Virus record (IMG/VR): IMGVR_UViG_3300036851_000173
Location: 1-36,155 of that record
DNA: 36,155 nucleotides
DNA from: a virus
Reading direction: 5' to 3' (one strand)
The notes beneath the pieces were generated by a model. It saw only the letters and a program-made list of their open reading frames with translations, did not search any database and was not told where the DNA came from. The stretch's first letter is position 1, and each line of letters opens with the position of its first letter. Both the position numbers and the translations under genes were made by a program. Of this stretch, positions 35,882 through 36,155 are shown piece by piece.

Positions 35882-36155
35882 GCGAGTTCACGACGTCGTT
35901 CCTCTCGGTCCTCACGCCGGGCAACCTGGTCAGCTCGATCGTGGCCGGCCTGATCGCCGGCGCCTACCTGACGACGTTCCACCCGACCCTGCCAGGCCGG
36001 CGCGAGCTGGTCCGGCGGAGCGTCCTCCAGGGCTGGTACTTCGGGTTCCTGGGCTCCCTGCTCTACGTCGCCCGGGTGGCCTTCGCCATCGCCAATCACC
36101 AGACCGATCTCGGGCGCGTCGCCGGCGGCTGGGCGCTCTGGCTCCTGTTCTCCGT
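35878..36155 (+). CDS. membrane protein, probable holin, cut by window end
   Basis: The visible 92 codons from GTG 35878 begin MSEFTTSFLSVLTPGNLVSS and have hydrophobic segments (SSIVAGLIAGAYLTTF, QGWYFGFLGSLLYVARVAFA, GWALWLLFSV) separated by basic loops (PTLPGRRELVRRS). Two to three membrane helices next to a coiled-coil anchor protein and after the fibres suggest a holin. The C-terminus is outside the window, so this cannot be confirmed. GTGA overlaps with the previous gene. Confidence 0.5.
   Translation, partial: MSEFTTSFLSVLTPGNLVSSIVAGLIAGAYLTTFHPTLPGRRELVRRSVLQGWYFGFLGSLLYVARVAFAIANHQTDLGRVAGGWALWLLFS

Noticed and set aside
1-36155. tRNA genes, CRISPR array, insertion sequence or integrase
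   Set aside because: No cloverleaf-like T-loop signature, regularly spaced repeats, transposase or recombinase motifs were seen. A tRNA scan was not possible here.

Overview
The window is most likely part of a tailed, siphovirus-like bacteriophage genome (Caudoviricetes). It is very GC-rich (about 70% by eye). Genes are short and tightly packed, with 1-4 nt ATGA/GTGA/TGATG stop-start overlaps, frequent GTG and occasional TTG starts, and AGGAGG-type ribosome binding sites. No rRNA, tRNA, CRISPR array or insertion sequence was seen. The host cannot be read from the sequence. Style and protein families resemble phages of high-GC bacteria such as Actinobacteria or Chloroflexota, which is only an inference. 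No gene-free stretch exceeds 300 bases; the longest are about 14,439-14,634 and 7,389-7,557, both divergent promoter regions.

Layout. (1) 1-7,388, minus strand: about two dozen small genes, probably early or accessory. They include a ParB-type DNA-binding protein, a tRNA-guanine-transglycosylase-like (DpdA-like) candidate DNA-modification enzyme, two MerR/excisionase-like helix-turn-helix proteins, several CxxC microproteins and two tiny membrane proteins. (2) 7,558-12,647, plus strand: an enzyme cassette with a ParB/Srx-fold protein, a zinc-binding protein, a PAPS-reductase-family PP-loop protein, a rhamnosyltransferase-like glycosyltransferase, a NodB-type deacetylase, a second ParB/Srx-fold protein and a GNAT acetyltransferase. 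(3) 12,598-14,438, minus strand: MazG-like pyrophosphatase, HNH protein, membrane proteins and small unknowns. (4) 14,635-36,155, plus strand: HNH, terminase small and large subunits, portal, scaffold, major capsid protein and neck proteins. Three glycan enzymes follow (GT-B transferase, GT-A glycosyltransferase, polysaccharide pyruvyl transferase), then tail tube, tail-assembly chaperones with a -1 frameshift, tape measure, tail tip proteins, a 1,420-residue tail protein with an inserted propeller and a sialidase-like domain, fibre-like proteins, and the start of a probable lysis module cut by the window end.

Control. Four leftward transcription units begin with the same promoter-leader module: TTGCAT-like -35, exactly 17 bp, CAGnnT -10, then 5-6 bp to (A/G)TGCACGAGACC. 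In three of the four, an SD-led ATG lies in frame exactly ten codons downstream. The capsid gene is bracketed by two perfect inverted repeats, the first including its ribosome binding site.

Most interesting points: a glycan-pyruvylation cassette embedded in the virion structural operon, the ParB / PP-loop / sugar-enzyme cassette together with a DpdA-like protein (a possible DNA or virion modification system), the repeated promoter-leader module that may give leaderless transcripts, and the composite sialidase-bearing tail protein.
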